Of a DNA stretch of 6,180 nt, positions 1-5,125 are shown piece by piece. The position numbers and the translations under genes were made by a program. The stretch comes from Pseudomonadota bacterium (GTDB lineage: Bacteria > Pseudomonadota > Gammaproteobacteria > Burkholderiales > Thiobacillaceae): contig JAJZRT010000243.1 in the NCBI GenBank assembly GCA_021802595.1, positions 1-6,180 on the forward strand, read 5' to 3'. Position 1 is the first letter of the stretch. Every line of letters begins with the position of its first letter. Below the pieces are notes generated by a model. It searched no databases. It was not told where the DNA came from and saw nothing but the letters and a program-made list of their open reading frames with translations.

Positions 1-513
1 CCAGGCACCAACGCGGCGGCCACCAACAGCACGGCGGTGGGAACGGGTAGCCAGGCGCTGGCCACCGGATCGGTGGCGCTCGGCGCCGGCAGCACGGCCA
101 CGCGGGCAAACTCGGTCGAGGTCGGCGGGCGCCAGGTCACGGGCGTAGCGGCTGGCACACAATCGACGGACGCGGTGAACCTCGGCCAGCTGCAGGCGGC
201 TATTGCCGGGGTCGGCGGCGTCGATGGCGGCGCGATCCTCAACGATGCCAAGGCCTACACCGATCAGGCTATCAACTCTGTGCGGCGGGAATACAGCCAG
301 GCAATCGCGGCCGTGGCCGCCTCGCCGGCTCTGCCGGCGCTCGCACCTGGTGAGCGGGCTATCGCGGTCGGCGGCGGCTTCTACAACGGGCAACAGGCCA
401 TCGGTGTCACCTTCGGCCAGGCCTTGAGCAATGGCGCCCTGGTGAATGCCGGTGTGGCCACCGCCGGCGGCGGTCGGCCGGTCGCCCGAGTCGGTGCGGC
501 GTGGAAATTCTAA
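1..513 (+). CDS. Trimeric autotransporter adhesin (YadA-like), C-terminal part, 5' end outside window
   Basis: The frame is open from base 1 and ends at TAA 511-513, giving 170 residues of a larger protein; the GTG at 37 is only an internal Val codon. The N-terminal part in view has Ser/Gly/Ala-rich head-type repeats (SVALGAGSTATRANSVEVGG), followed by the neck-like stretch QSTDAVNLGQLQ typical of Hia/YadA proteins. A short stalk follows (AYTDQAINSVRREYSQAIAAV), then about 65 residues matching the YadA membrane anchor (GERAIAVGGGFYNGQQAIGVTFGQ ... VARVGAAWKF, written here in part), ending in Phe as outer-membrane beta-barrel proteins do. In this family three chains form one 12-strand barrel that exports the passenger for adhesion to surfaces or host cells. 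Substrate and full length cannot be judged from this fragment. It runs away from the left edge toward the origin and is not co-directional with the plasmid genes on the minus strand. Confidence 0.93.
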   Translation, partial: PGTNAAATNSTAVGTGSQALATGSVALGAGSTATRANSVEVGGRQVTGVAAGTQSTDAVNLGQLQAAIAGVGGVDGGAILNDAKAYTDQAINSVRREYSQAIAAVAASPALPALAPGERAIAVGGGFYNGQQAIGVTFGQALSNGALVNAGVATAGGGRPVARVGAAWKF

Positions 514-536
514 ACGCGGCGATTTGAGGCGTTTTT
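512..536 (+). terminator. Possible weak terminator after the adhesin gene
   Basis: AAACGC (512-517) pairs with GCGTTT (529-534) around an 11-nt loop, followed by two further T residues. The stem begins within the stop codon of the adhesin gene. It is short and the T-run is modest, so this is only a candidate. Confidence 0.3.
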
Positions 537-932
537 CCGGGGCAGGCGAGGGGATGCCCTTGCCGCTCCGGTTTCAATGCGCTGGCGGCCCTTCCTGGGC
601 CGTTGCTGACCCGTTGCGGTTGATTCAGGGCGCAGGCCTTGAATCCTCCTTCTCTCCCTATAGACGCTTTTGGCGGCGGTTCCTCTGTGATGCCGACTAT
701 AGTCGGAATGGGCGGTGGTGTTGCGCCGGCGCGGCTTGCCGCGCCTTCGTTCGCCCGTAGGGCGCTCGATTGGTCTTTAGGGTCGGCGTGCACAGGACGG
801 TGGATGCCCCGGAGGGTTTCGGGGGTCGTCCAGCCGCCCGTATGGGCGGCGGTTTGCCCCCCATCGGGGGGGTCGAATTCTTACCCTGCGGCTCACGGAG
901 TAGTGGTGGCGGGCCAGAAAGGCGCGGCCCAG
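537..932. other. Gene-free, hairpin-rich intergenic region next to the origin
   Basis: No open frame here has protein-like composition or a family match; the frames present are short and overlap one another. What can be seen is an unusual series of inverted repeats: CGGCCC/GGGCCG (586-602, 5-nt loop), GATTCA/TGAATC (622-645), the perfect palindrome CCGACTATAGTCGG (693-706), GGCGCGGC/GCCGCGCC (728-745), CGCCC/GGGCG (752-764), CCCCG/CGGGG (807-824), GCCGCCC/GGGCGGC (833-850, 4-nt loop) and CCCCCC/GGGGGG (857-871). Such structure is common at plasmid transfer origins, single-strand initiation sites and partition sites. No recognised nick site or relaxase gene is in view, so the function is open. 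Confidence 0.55.
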
Positions 933-936
933 CGTT

Positions 937-984
937 AAAACGTTAATAAAAGCTTGGTTAAACGCGCGCGCGTGTTAACGTTTT
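937..984. repeat. Inverted repeat with central (CG)5 tract, candidate DNA unwinding element
   Basis: AAAACGTTAA (937-946) and TTAACGTTTT (975-984) are perfect 10-bp inverted arms. Inside them a second dyad, GTTAA (957-961) / TTAAC (975-979), flanks an alternating CGCGCGCGCG tract at 963-972. CGTTAA also occurs as a direct repeat at 933-938 and 941-946. The AT-rich arms next to the iterons fit a melting region, while the alternating CG tract favours Z-DNA. It could also form a long-loop hairpin with a T-run on the plus strand. Confidence 0.5.
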
Positions 985-1021
985 TGAAACCACGCAGTGG
1001 CGCGGCTTTCCGGGCAACTTG

Positions 1022-1106
1022 CATCCCCGATAGCCGGTAACGAGCATCCCCGATAGCCGGTGAAAAACATCCCCGATAGCCGGTGAAAACATCCCCGATA
1101 GCCGGT
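1022..1106. repeat. Iteron cluster 1: four perfect 17-bp repeats
   Basis: CATCCCCGATAGCCGGT occurs without mismatch at 1022-1038, 1045-1061, 1068-1084 and 1090-1106, with start-to-start spacing of 23, 23 and 22 bp. That is about two helical turns, so bound Rep molecules would sit on the same face of the helix. The short linkers vary, although GAAAA(A) precedes two of the copies. Confidence 0.95.
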
Positions 1107-1120
1107 TCCGGCTCGGCATC

Positions 1121-1129
1121 TGTGGATAA
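1121..1129 (-). promoter_or_regulatory. DnaA box
   Basis: TGTGGATAA on the plus strand is the exact complement of the Escherichia coli consensus DnaA box TTATCCACA. It lies in the gap between iterons 4 and 5, as in other iteron origins that recruit host DnaA. Confidence 0.85.
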
Positions 1130-1139
1130 CCCCCGAAAA

Positions 1140-1179
1140 CATCCCCGATAGCCGGTGAAAAACATCCCCGATAGCCGGT
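1140..1179. repeat. Iteron cluster 2: two perfect 17-bp repeats
   Basis: The same 17-mer as in cluster 1 occurs at 1140-1156 and 1163-1179, 23 bp apart. The cluster is separated from cluster 1 by a 33-bp gap holding the DnaA box, and from cluster 3 by a 94-bp stretch (1180-1273) in which I see no further repeat or gene. Confidence 0.95.
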
Positions 1180-1273
1180 TGGCGATTTTTGGCGGAGATA
1201 CGACTCCAAAAGGGCAGAATTCATGAAAAGCCTGTAGTGGCCGATGATTACGGGCTATGCAGGTCGTTTTGTT

Positions 1274-1335
1274 CATCCCCGATAGCCGGTAAAAACATCC
1301 CCGATAGCCGGTGCACTGCATCCCCGATAGCCGGT
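1274..1335. repeat. Iteron cluster 3: three perfect 17-bp repeats next to the repA stop
   Basis: The 17-mer recurs at 1274-1290, 1296-1312 and 1319-1335 with 22- and 23-bp spacing. The final copy ends two bases before the repA stop codon complement (1338-1340). A detached group of iterons may serve handcuffing or copy control rather than initiation; that is inference. Confidence 0.95.
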
Positions 1336-1337
1336 TG

Positions 1338-2348
1338 CTAGGCGGCCTGCTCCGCTTTCGATCGACGCCATTTTTCAACGTTGTCGGGACGCTCGAGCGA
1401 CTGGAACCAGTGGTAGTCACCCGTCCGATGCAGTTCCTTGGCAAACTTGGCGCCTTCCCGGGTGTAGAACACCACGTCGTCGGGATTCTTTCCGGTGTCG
1501 AGAGCGATCCGATACTCCGGCAGCTGGTCGGCCTCGATCGCCTGACGCAGTTCCTCCCGAACCTTGAAGCGCTTTCCCGCAATACCGATCTTCTCGGCCA
1601 GCAGGTCGATGTTGATCTTCCACATTGGCTGATCGCCGCAGTGCTTACGAGCAATCTCATACAGCCGGCGCTCGATCGAGCGGCTCAGTCTGAAATAACC
1701 TCGATCGAGGGTCAGGACCTCGTAATTCAGGAGCCCGTTGTAAAGCCACTCACTGATGGTCACAGTGAAGGAGAGCAAGCGATAACGGGCCGTTGTTTTG
1801 TTCTCGCCAGTCTTGTTGTCCACCTTCGTCTCTGTGCGCATCTTCTCGGACAGCACTTCATAGGCATCGATGAGCCCAAATCCTTGCGTCTGGATGAGCC
1901 CATTTGTCGGAATGTTGGTCTCGATCGTCGTTCCCTTGAGACGGCGGAGCATGTCGAGGATTCGCTCGAAGGATGCACGGCCATCACCTCGTTCCGTTCC
2001 CAGCAGGAAGTCGATGCTGTCGATCTTCACCGTGCGTGAGACCTGCTTGCCCTGGTTACGCGCTTCGACAATCTGCGAGGCAATGTAGAGCAGCAGATCC
2101 TTGTCGAAGACAGTCGCGGCCCCATGGGCCGACGGCGCAATCCGTACGTACCGATCGCCGCGTTTGTACTCACGGATGTCGAAATCGCGCTGCTTGGCCA
2201 GGCTGAAGATTGGCACCTCCATACTGGCCAGGTCATCTTTGACTGGCCAGTTCGCAATCTCGCAGACGAAGAGGTCGCCCTGCTTGGGCTCTGCCTTGAA
2301 CTCGGCAGCCTTGGGTGTCCTGGGTGCCTTAGAATTCGATTTAGCCAT
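1338..2348 (-). CDS. repA: Plasmid replication initiator protein RepA (RPA family)
   Basis: This 336-residue protein matches the 'replication initiator protein A' family of proteobacterial iteron plasmids. Recognisable parts are an N-terminal basic tail rich in Lys/Ala/Pro, the block DIREYKRGDRYVRIAPSAHG followed by ATVFDKDLLLY, the central FERILDMLRRLKGTTIETNI segment, and the C-terminal RLSRSIERRLYEIARKHCG segment. The last of these resembles the winged-helix DNA-binding part of Rep proteins. Its role is to bind the iterons 3' of the gene and open the origin with DnaA. I chose the ATG at 2348 because GGAG lies 6 nt upstream; the ATG at 2354 directly abuts the same GGAG and would add only Met-Lys. 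The gene looks intact. It follows the antitoxin gene after 72 bp and may be partly expressed with it. Membership in the family is by motif recognition. Confidence 0.9.
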   Translation of the reverse strand: MAKSNSKAPRTPKAAEFKAEPKQGDLFVCEIANWPVKDDLASMEVPIFSLAKQRDFDIREYKRGDRYVRIAPSAHGAATVFDKDLLLYIASQIVEARNQGKQVSRTVKIDSIDFLLGTERGDGRASFERILDMLRRLKGTTIETNIPTNGLIQTQGFGLIDAYEVLSEKMRTETKVDNKTGENKTTARYRLLSFTVTISEWLYNGLLNYEVLTLDRGYFRLSRSIERRLYEIARKHCGDQPMWKINIDLLAEKIGIAGKRFKVREELRQAIEADQLPEYRIALDTGKNPDDVVFYTREGAKFAKELHRTGDYHWFQSLERPDNVEKWRRSKAEQAA

Positions 2349-2372
2349 TTTCATCTCCCTAGATGGTGAACA

Positions 2373-2413
2373 TGGTCAGGCCTGGCCACGTGCTCGCAAC
2401 ACTTGGTCAGGCC
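2373..2413. promoter_or_regulatory. Paired 10-bp direct repeats upstream of repA, possible operator
   Basis: TGGTCAGGCC occurs at 2373-2382 and again at 2404-2413, 31 bp apart (close to three helical turns). The first copy overlaps the palindrome CAGGCCTG (2377-2384). They fill the 72-bp gap between the antitoxin stop and the repA start, where a repA promoter or a RepA/antitoxin autoregulatory site would be expected. No clear -35/-10 pair stands out. Confidence 0.4.
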
Positions 2414-2420
2414 GTCTCTA

Positions 2421-2744
2421 TCAGCCCTTCGCGACCTTAAGTGCCTTCTTGAAGGCCTTGAGGTCAGGGACAGCAAACATTTGGTTACGGCCGACGGTCG
2501 AGCTCGGCGCCAGCTTGCCGCTGGTGACGATACGGCGGAAAGTCGACATCGAGACCTCCAAATATTCGGAGGCCTCCTGAGCCGTGAATTCATCGCCGGC
2601 GAGGTGGCCGAATAGTTGTTCATGGCTCAGATCCTCGCCACGAAATGCATTCGTGGACAGGATCACGAAAAATTTCTGCCGCTCGGTGGGCGGCATTTGG
2701 CGGAGGTCCTGGTACAGATCCTCAGCAGTCAGCGCGTGTGCCAT
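2421..2744 (-). CDS. HTH antitoxin / autorepressor (excisionase-like DNA-binding domain)
   Basis: This is a 107-residue protein. Residues about 53-100 form a MerR/excisionase-type helix-turn-helix: FTAQEASEYLEVSMSTFRRI, then SGKLAP, then VGRNQMFAVPDLKAF, the pattern of a recognition helix plus wing. The N-terminal half (1-50) is mostly helical and acidic and could hold the toxin-binding part. The start codon is supported by a strong GGAGGG seven nt upstream (2752-2757). Its position 3 nt after the stop of the RelE-like toxin frame, in the toxin-first order seen in HigBA-like systems, is why I call it the antitoxin; the sequence alone would only say DNA-binding protein. The insertion at 2822-5117 separates it from the original promoter, so expression now needs read-through from the element or a local promoter. 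It is intact. Confidence 0.72.
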   Translation of the reverse strand: MAHALTAEDLYQDLRQMPPTERQKFFVILSTNAFRGEDLSHEQLFGHLAGDEFTAQEASEYLEVSMSTFRRIVTSGKLAPSSTVGRNQMFAVPDLKAFKKALKVAKG

Positions 2745-2747
2745 TTC

Positions 2748-2821
2748 TCATCCCTCCGATTTCAGATACCGCTTGAGCTCGTCATAGAAATTCTCATGCA
2801 AGCCAACCTGGTAGAAATCAA
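2748..2821 (-). pseudogene. C-terminal remnant of RelE-like toxin, cut off by the insertion
   Basis: Read from the element boundary, the frame gives DFYQVGLHENFYDELKRYLK then SEG and TGA (2748-2750). The HENFY-x-x-LKRYLK ending is typical of one group of RelE/ParE-family toxins. An ATG at 2855, inside the insertion sequence, opens this frame as a 35-codon ORF overlapping the transposase 3' end, but that ORF is an accident of the insertion. Joining this piece to the 5' fragment (5118-5372) through one copy of the target duplication restores an uninterrupted toxin of about 106 residues. The piece overlaps the ribosome binding site of the antitoxin gene. Confidence 0.85.
2814..2821. repeat. Target site duplication, copy 1
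   Basis: GAAATCAA directly flanks the insertion sequence and is identical to 5118-5125. Eight-bp duplications are characteristic of the ISL3 family. Confidence 0.95.
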
Positions 2822-2845
2822 GGCTCTCCGGATTAAGGTGTGGAA
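2822..2845. repeat. Terminal inverted repeat of the insertion sequence, transposase 3' end side
   Basis: It begins GGCTCTCCGGATTAAGGTG and matches the reverse complement of 5094-5117 at 19 of 24 positions. The transposase stop codon (2833-2835) lies within this repeat, so the C-terminus of the transposase is encoded by the terminus itself. Confidence 0.93.
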
Positions 2846-4287
2846 GGTGAATCATGGCGACTAACTCCGTCCGTGTGGAATCGCACCTTGCAGGTGCCGC
2901 ACATCACGACCAGATTCATATCCGGTTCGTCTTCGAGAAGCGGCCCCATTCGGGTGACGTACAGGTGCTCTGGTTCATAGATTCCGCCGCAGGATGCGCA
3001 TCGGTTCTCGCCCTTTGCCAGGAGCGCATGGCGAGCGCTGGCGTGGCCGCGCCGTGTAACCTCGACCACTTCCGTCTCTGGCTCTGGCAGGTCTTCCAAT
3101 TCAGTCTCTACTGGTCGGTAGGTCTTGCTGAACAGCAGCCGGGCGCGCAGCACCTCAAAGCTGTACCCCCGTCCTGCCCGGTTGATGACCTTCGCCACCC
3201 CATTCAGGGCTTCCGTGTAGCCATTGCTGATAGGGTGGTCGAAGTAAGCCAGCATCTCTTCCCGCCAGTTGGCCGTGCAGGTCATGAGTGGCTTGAAGTC
3301 CTTCTTGGTCTTCCGCATCCTGGCCGGCACAGATTCCCGCCAGGCGTCGAGGAGCTCGGCCCCTGCTTTCTTGGTCGGTGCATCGTAGATGTCGTAGAAG
3401 GCTTCCTTGAGGCGGTAGGCAATGGCCACCTCTGGTTCGTTGTCCAACCACATCTGGAGGTTGAAGCGCCCCTTCTCATCAAGGTTCTTGTAGCGCATCC
3501 GAAGCAGCACCTTGCGCCTCATCCAATCTCTTCCAACCACCTTGCTCTGGTCCTTGGCCAGGGCGATGCGCACATTATCCATGGCGGTGTTGGCCATCCT
3601 GACCAGGTGGAACTTGTCGATGATGACCGGGAGGCCGGGGAATACGGTATGCGCGGCAGTCTTGTATGGCCGCCACATGTCGATTGCCAGCCCCTTGACC
3701 ATGCGTCGGTCACGGAACTGATAAAGCCACTGCGTTACGGTCGGCAGGTCGCGGTCAGGCAGCATGTCAATGGGAACGCGGTTCACCACGTCGGTGATGA
3801 CGCACCGCTGAACTCCGTCAATCATGGTTTCGTCGATGCCGAGCCATTCCGGCAGCCAGGGCTTGTAGGCGGCGTTGAGCCGGTCGATGTAGCCGTGGGC
3901 GATGGTGCGGATGGTCTTATCGTCGCAGCCAACGTGGTCGGAAATCCGCTTGAAGGTGTCCAACAGACACTGGTCCTGGATGAACTCGGCGCACCTGGCA
4001 GTCATCCGCATATCGGGGTGTATGCCACCCAGGGGCTGGATGAACGTCCCGCCACACTCCCTGCACTTGAACCGCTGCGCCTTCGCCACCAGGCGGACAG
4101 GCAGGCCACGGATGGGACTGTCACGATAGACGATGGGTTTCGGTCCGTGACGGTACAGGTTGCCGATGACGCCGCACTTGAGGCAGACATCGGGCTGAAC
4201 GGTGTATTCCGCTTCAATCTCGTATTCAGTGCCAACACGGCGCTTTTCGATGACGTGCCAGCCGTCAAGGTCAAGAATGTCAGTCAT
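2833..4287 (-). CDS. tnp: ISL3-family transposase with C-terminal HNH-like zinc extension
   Basis: This 484-residue protein cuts and joins the ends of the element. Order of parts: an N-terminal zinc finger typical of ISL3 transposases, with cysteine pairs C35-x2-C38 and C75-x2-C78; a helix-turn-helix-like stretch (about 105-135, FKRISDHVGCDDKTIRTIA); then the DDE catalytic domain with D152 (LGIDET), a conserved D203 (AIDMWRPY), D224 (VIIDKFHLV) and E359 (SNGYTEALNG). After the core, at about 415-475, comes a further module with C430-x2-C433 and C463-x2-C466, plus N458 and H471, laid out like an HNH zinc fold but with Thr-Arg (445-446) where HNH nucleases carry catalytic His. The protein is longer than ordinary ISL3 transposases (about 400-430) because of this tail. 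The ATG directly follows the TAA of the upstream gene, so translation is probably coupled. Intact and likely active. Confidence 0.95.
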   Translation of the reverse strand: MTDILDLDGWHVIEKRRVGTEYEIEAEYTVQPDVCLKCGVIGNLYRHGPKPIVYRDSPIRGLPVRLVAKAQRFKCRECGGTFIQPLGGIHPDMRMTARCAEFIQDQCLLDTFKRISDHVGCDDKTIRTIAHGYIDRLNAAYKPWLPEWLGIDETMIDGVQRCVITDVVNRVPIDMLPDRDLPTVTQWLYQFRDRRMVKGLAIDMWRPYKTAAHTVFPGLPVIIDKFHLVRMANTAMDNVRIALAKDQSKVVGRDWMRRKVLLRMRYKNLDEKGRFNLQMWLDNEPEVAIAYRLKEAFYDIYDAPTKKAGAELLDAWRESVPARMRKTKKDFKPLMTCTANWREEMLAYFDHPISNGYTEALNGVAKVINRAGRGYSFEVLRARLLFSKTYRPVETELEDLPEPETEVVEVTRRGHASARHALLAKGENRCASCGGIYEPEHLYVTRMGPLLEDEPDMNLVVMCGTCKVRFHTDGVSRHDSPSTP

Positions 4288-5043
4288 TTACGCGGCAATC
4301 TCCATGCTTGTCATATGGCAGAAGATACCGCACTGCACCTCAGGCTCGTCTTGGTAGTTGCCGATGCCTTCCGGAAGTTCATCAAGGAAGATGCGTTGCT
4401 CGCCAACTCTCACAATCCGAACACCGAGCCGGCGCGACTCGACGGCCATCCTGGCGAACATCAGCGGGAAGTCTCGGCGCACCTTGTTCCAGTAGCCGGC
4501 CCCCGTGGCTTTTGCGCAACCGATGCAGTTGTTGTGCTTGTAACCCAGCTTGTACATGACCGGCAATTCAATGCCGGCACGCTCGACAAGCGCCAGGCAG
4601 TCGGAATGCTCCAGGCCACGCTCAAGTGCTGGCGGAATGGCGTTGATGTTGTTTGCGTCAAGGAAATCGTCCCACCGGCCCTGTTCTTCTGCGCAATAGC
4701 CAAAGACATGCTGGTCGGTCGGCTTCTCGAACTTCTGCCTGACCTGCTTCTTCAGGAGCCTGGTGCATGGAGCGCCTTTCACTCCGGAGATATAGGACTC
4801 TTTGCGGAATACCTCGTAAATAGACCCGTCGTACTTCTCGTTGAGCATGTTGGTAATCGGCATGCCGAACCACTTTTCACAGTCGGCGGCGAAGCGGTCG
4901 TTGTCCTCATGCTCTTCACGGACAACACATCGAGCGACGACCAGCGGAATGCGTCCATCGTTGGCGACTATCGCCAGTTTGGTAGCCACGGCGCTAGCGG
5001 CTCCACAGCTAAACCAGCACACGATTCTGGAGGGTTCTGTCAT
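4288..5043 (-). CDS. PP-loop / PAPS-reductase-like protein carried by the insertion sequence
   Basis: This 251-residue protein has the hallmark of adenine-nucleotide alpha hydrolases of the PAPS reductase / N-type ATP pyrophosphatase group. The N-terminal strand and PP-loop variant read IVCWFSCGAASAVATKLA (residues 7-24; SCGAAS in place of the usual SGGxDS). A second phosphate/sulfate-binding-like block is GVKGAPCTRLLKKQVRQKF (87-105), and FGYCAEEQGRWDDF (114-127) follows. It also has C173-x2-C176 (NNCIGC) and C238-x3-C242 (CGIFC), which could bind zinc or an Fe-S cluster as in DndC-like relatives. Such proteins activate a substrate with ATP or PAPS; those in phage and DNA-modification loci are often misnamed PAPS reductase. 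No sulfate-assimilation genes are nearby, so I do not call it CysH. Its stop TAA is followed at once by the transposase ATG, which suggests a role linked to transposition or element defence. The ribosome binding site is weak (GGA about 7 nt upstream). Confidence 0.82.
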   Translation of the reverse strand: MTEPSRIVCWFSCGAASAVATKLAIVANDGRIPLVVARCVVREEHEDNDRFAADCEKWFGMPITNMLNEKYDGSIYEVFRKESYISGVKGAPCTRLLKKQVRQKFEKPTDQHVFGYCAEEQGRWDDFLDANNINAIPPALERGLEHSDCLALVERAGIELPVMYKLGYKHNNCIGCAKATGAGYWNKVRRDFPLMFARMAVESRRLGVRIVRVGEQRIFLDELPEGIGNYQDEPEVQCGIFCHMTSMEIAA

Positions 5044-5072
5044 GTCAATTCCACACGTTATTCCGTTTTATG

Positions 5073-5078
5073 AGTATA
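5073..5078 (-). promoter_or_regulatory. Candidate -10 box for the insertion-sequence operon
   Basis: On the minus strand TATACT (5 of 6 to TATAAT) lies 29 bp upstream of the PP-loop gene start. No good -35 is found at 16-18 bp; that position would fall in the terminal inverted repeat (GTGTGT), where transposase binding could repress its own promoter. Tentative. Confidence 0.35.
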
Positions 5079-5093
5079 AACGAACATGCAGAT

Positions 5094-5117
5094 TTACACA
5101 CGATATTCCGCAGAGCC
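5094..5117. repeat. Terminal inverted repeat of the insertion sequence, operon promoter side
   Basis: It reads outward-in (minus strand) GGCTCTGCGGAATATCGTG and continues to 24 bp; 19 of 24 bases match the other end, with differences at positions 7, 12, 15, 16 and 22. The TAA that now ends the truncated toxin frame (5094-5096) lies in this repeat. Confidence 0.93.
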
Positions 5118-5125
5118 GAAATCAA
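5118..5125. repeat. Target site duplication, copy 2
   Basis: GAAATCAA, identical to 2814-2821, sits directly against the outer base of the inverted repeat. Within the toxin frame it covers the codons for the Ile-Asp-Phe segment. Confidence 0.95.

Larger units (their letters stand above)
933..1335. other. oriV: Iteron-type plasmid replication origin (oriV)
   Basis: This segment combines the parts expected of a Rep-dependent theta origin: nine identical iterons, one consensus DnaA box between the iteron clusters, and an AT-rich inverted-repeat block at its left side (933-985) that could be the unwinding region. It abuts the 3' end of repA, the last iteron ending 2 bp from the repA stop codon. 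Family knowledge: Rep monomers bind the iterons, DnaA helps melt the AT-rich block, and iteron number sets copy control by handcuffing. Inference: oriV lies downstream of repA, and the AT-rich block is the DUE. Confidence 0.88.
2822..5117 (-). mobile_element. Complete ISL3-family insertion sequence carrying a PP-loop gene (2296 bp)
   Basis: The element is bounded by 24-bp imperfect inverted repeats (19/24 identical, both beginning GGCTCT) and flanked by perfect 8-bp direct repeats, so its ends are exact. It holds two minus-strand genes in one tight operon: a PP-loop / PAPS-reductase-like protein (4288-5043), then an ISL3-type transposase (2833-4287). It interrupts a RelE-like toxin gene, and excision in silico restores that gene. 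Simple ISL3 elements are usually about 1.3-1.6 kb with one transposase; some members of the family carry passenger genes. The intact ends, intact genes and perfect duplication suggest a recent insertion and a still functional element. Confidence 0.95.

Noticed and set aside
407..938. Several 99-128 codon frames on both strands in the region after the adhesin
   Set aside because: They overlap each other on both strands, show biased low-information composition and no ribosome binding sites or motifs; the DNA is instead hairpin-rich.
1022..1335. Resemblance to a CRISPR array
   Set aside because: Repeats are only 17 bp, linkers are 5-6 bp and similar to each other, and a DnaA box and a rep gene are adjacent: this is an iteron origin.
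935..1660. Open frame on the minus strand through the iterons with repeated RLSGM-type peptide
   Set aside because: The peptide repeats are just translated iterons, and the rest is out of frame over repA.
1311..2039. Plus-strand open frame of 242 codons
   Set aside because: It is antisense to repA, whose family motifs and ribosome binding site are clear.
2748..2855. A separate 35-residue small protein gene between transposase and antitoxin
   Set aside because: Its start lies inside the insertion sequence and its body is the C-terminus of the interrupted RelE-like toxin.
4288..5043. Sulfate assimilation gene cysH
   Set aside because: The PP-loop is a variant (SCGAAS), other assimilation genes are absent, and the gene lies inside a transposable element.
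2854..5073. A 739-codon open frame on the plus strand, antisense to both insertion-sequence genes
   Set aside because: It mirrors the GC-rich codon pattern of the two genes on the other strand, has no recognisable motif, and both minus-strand genes have clear family motifs.
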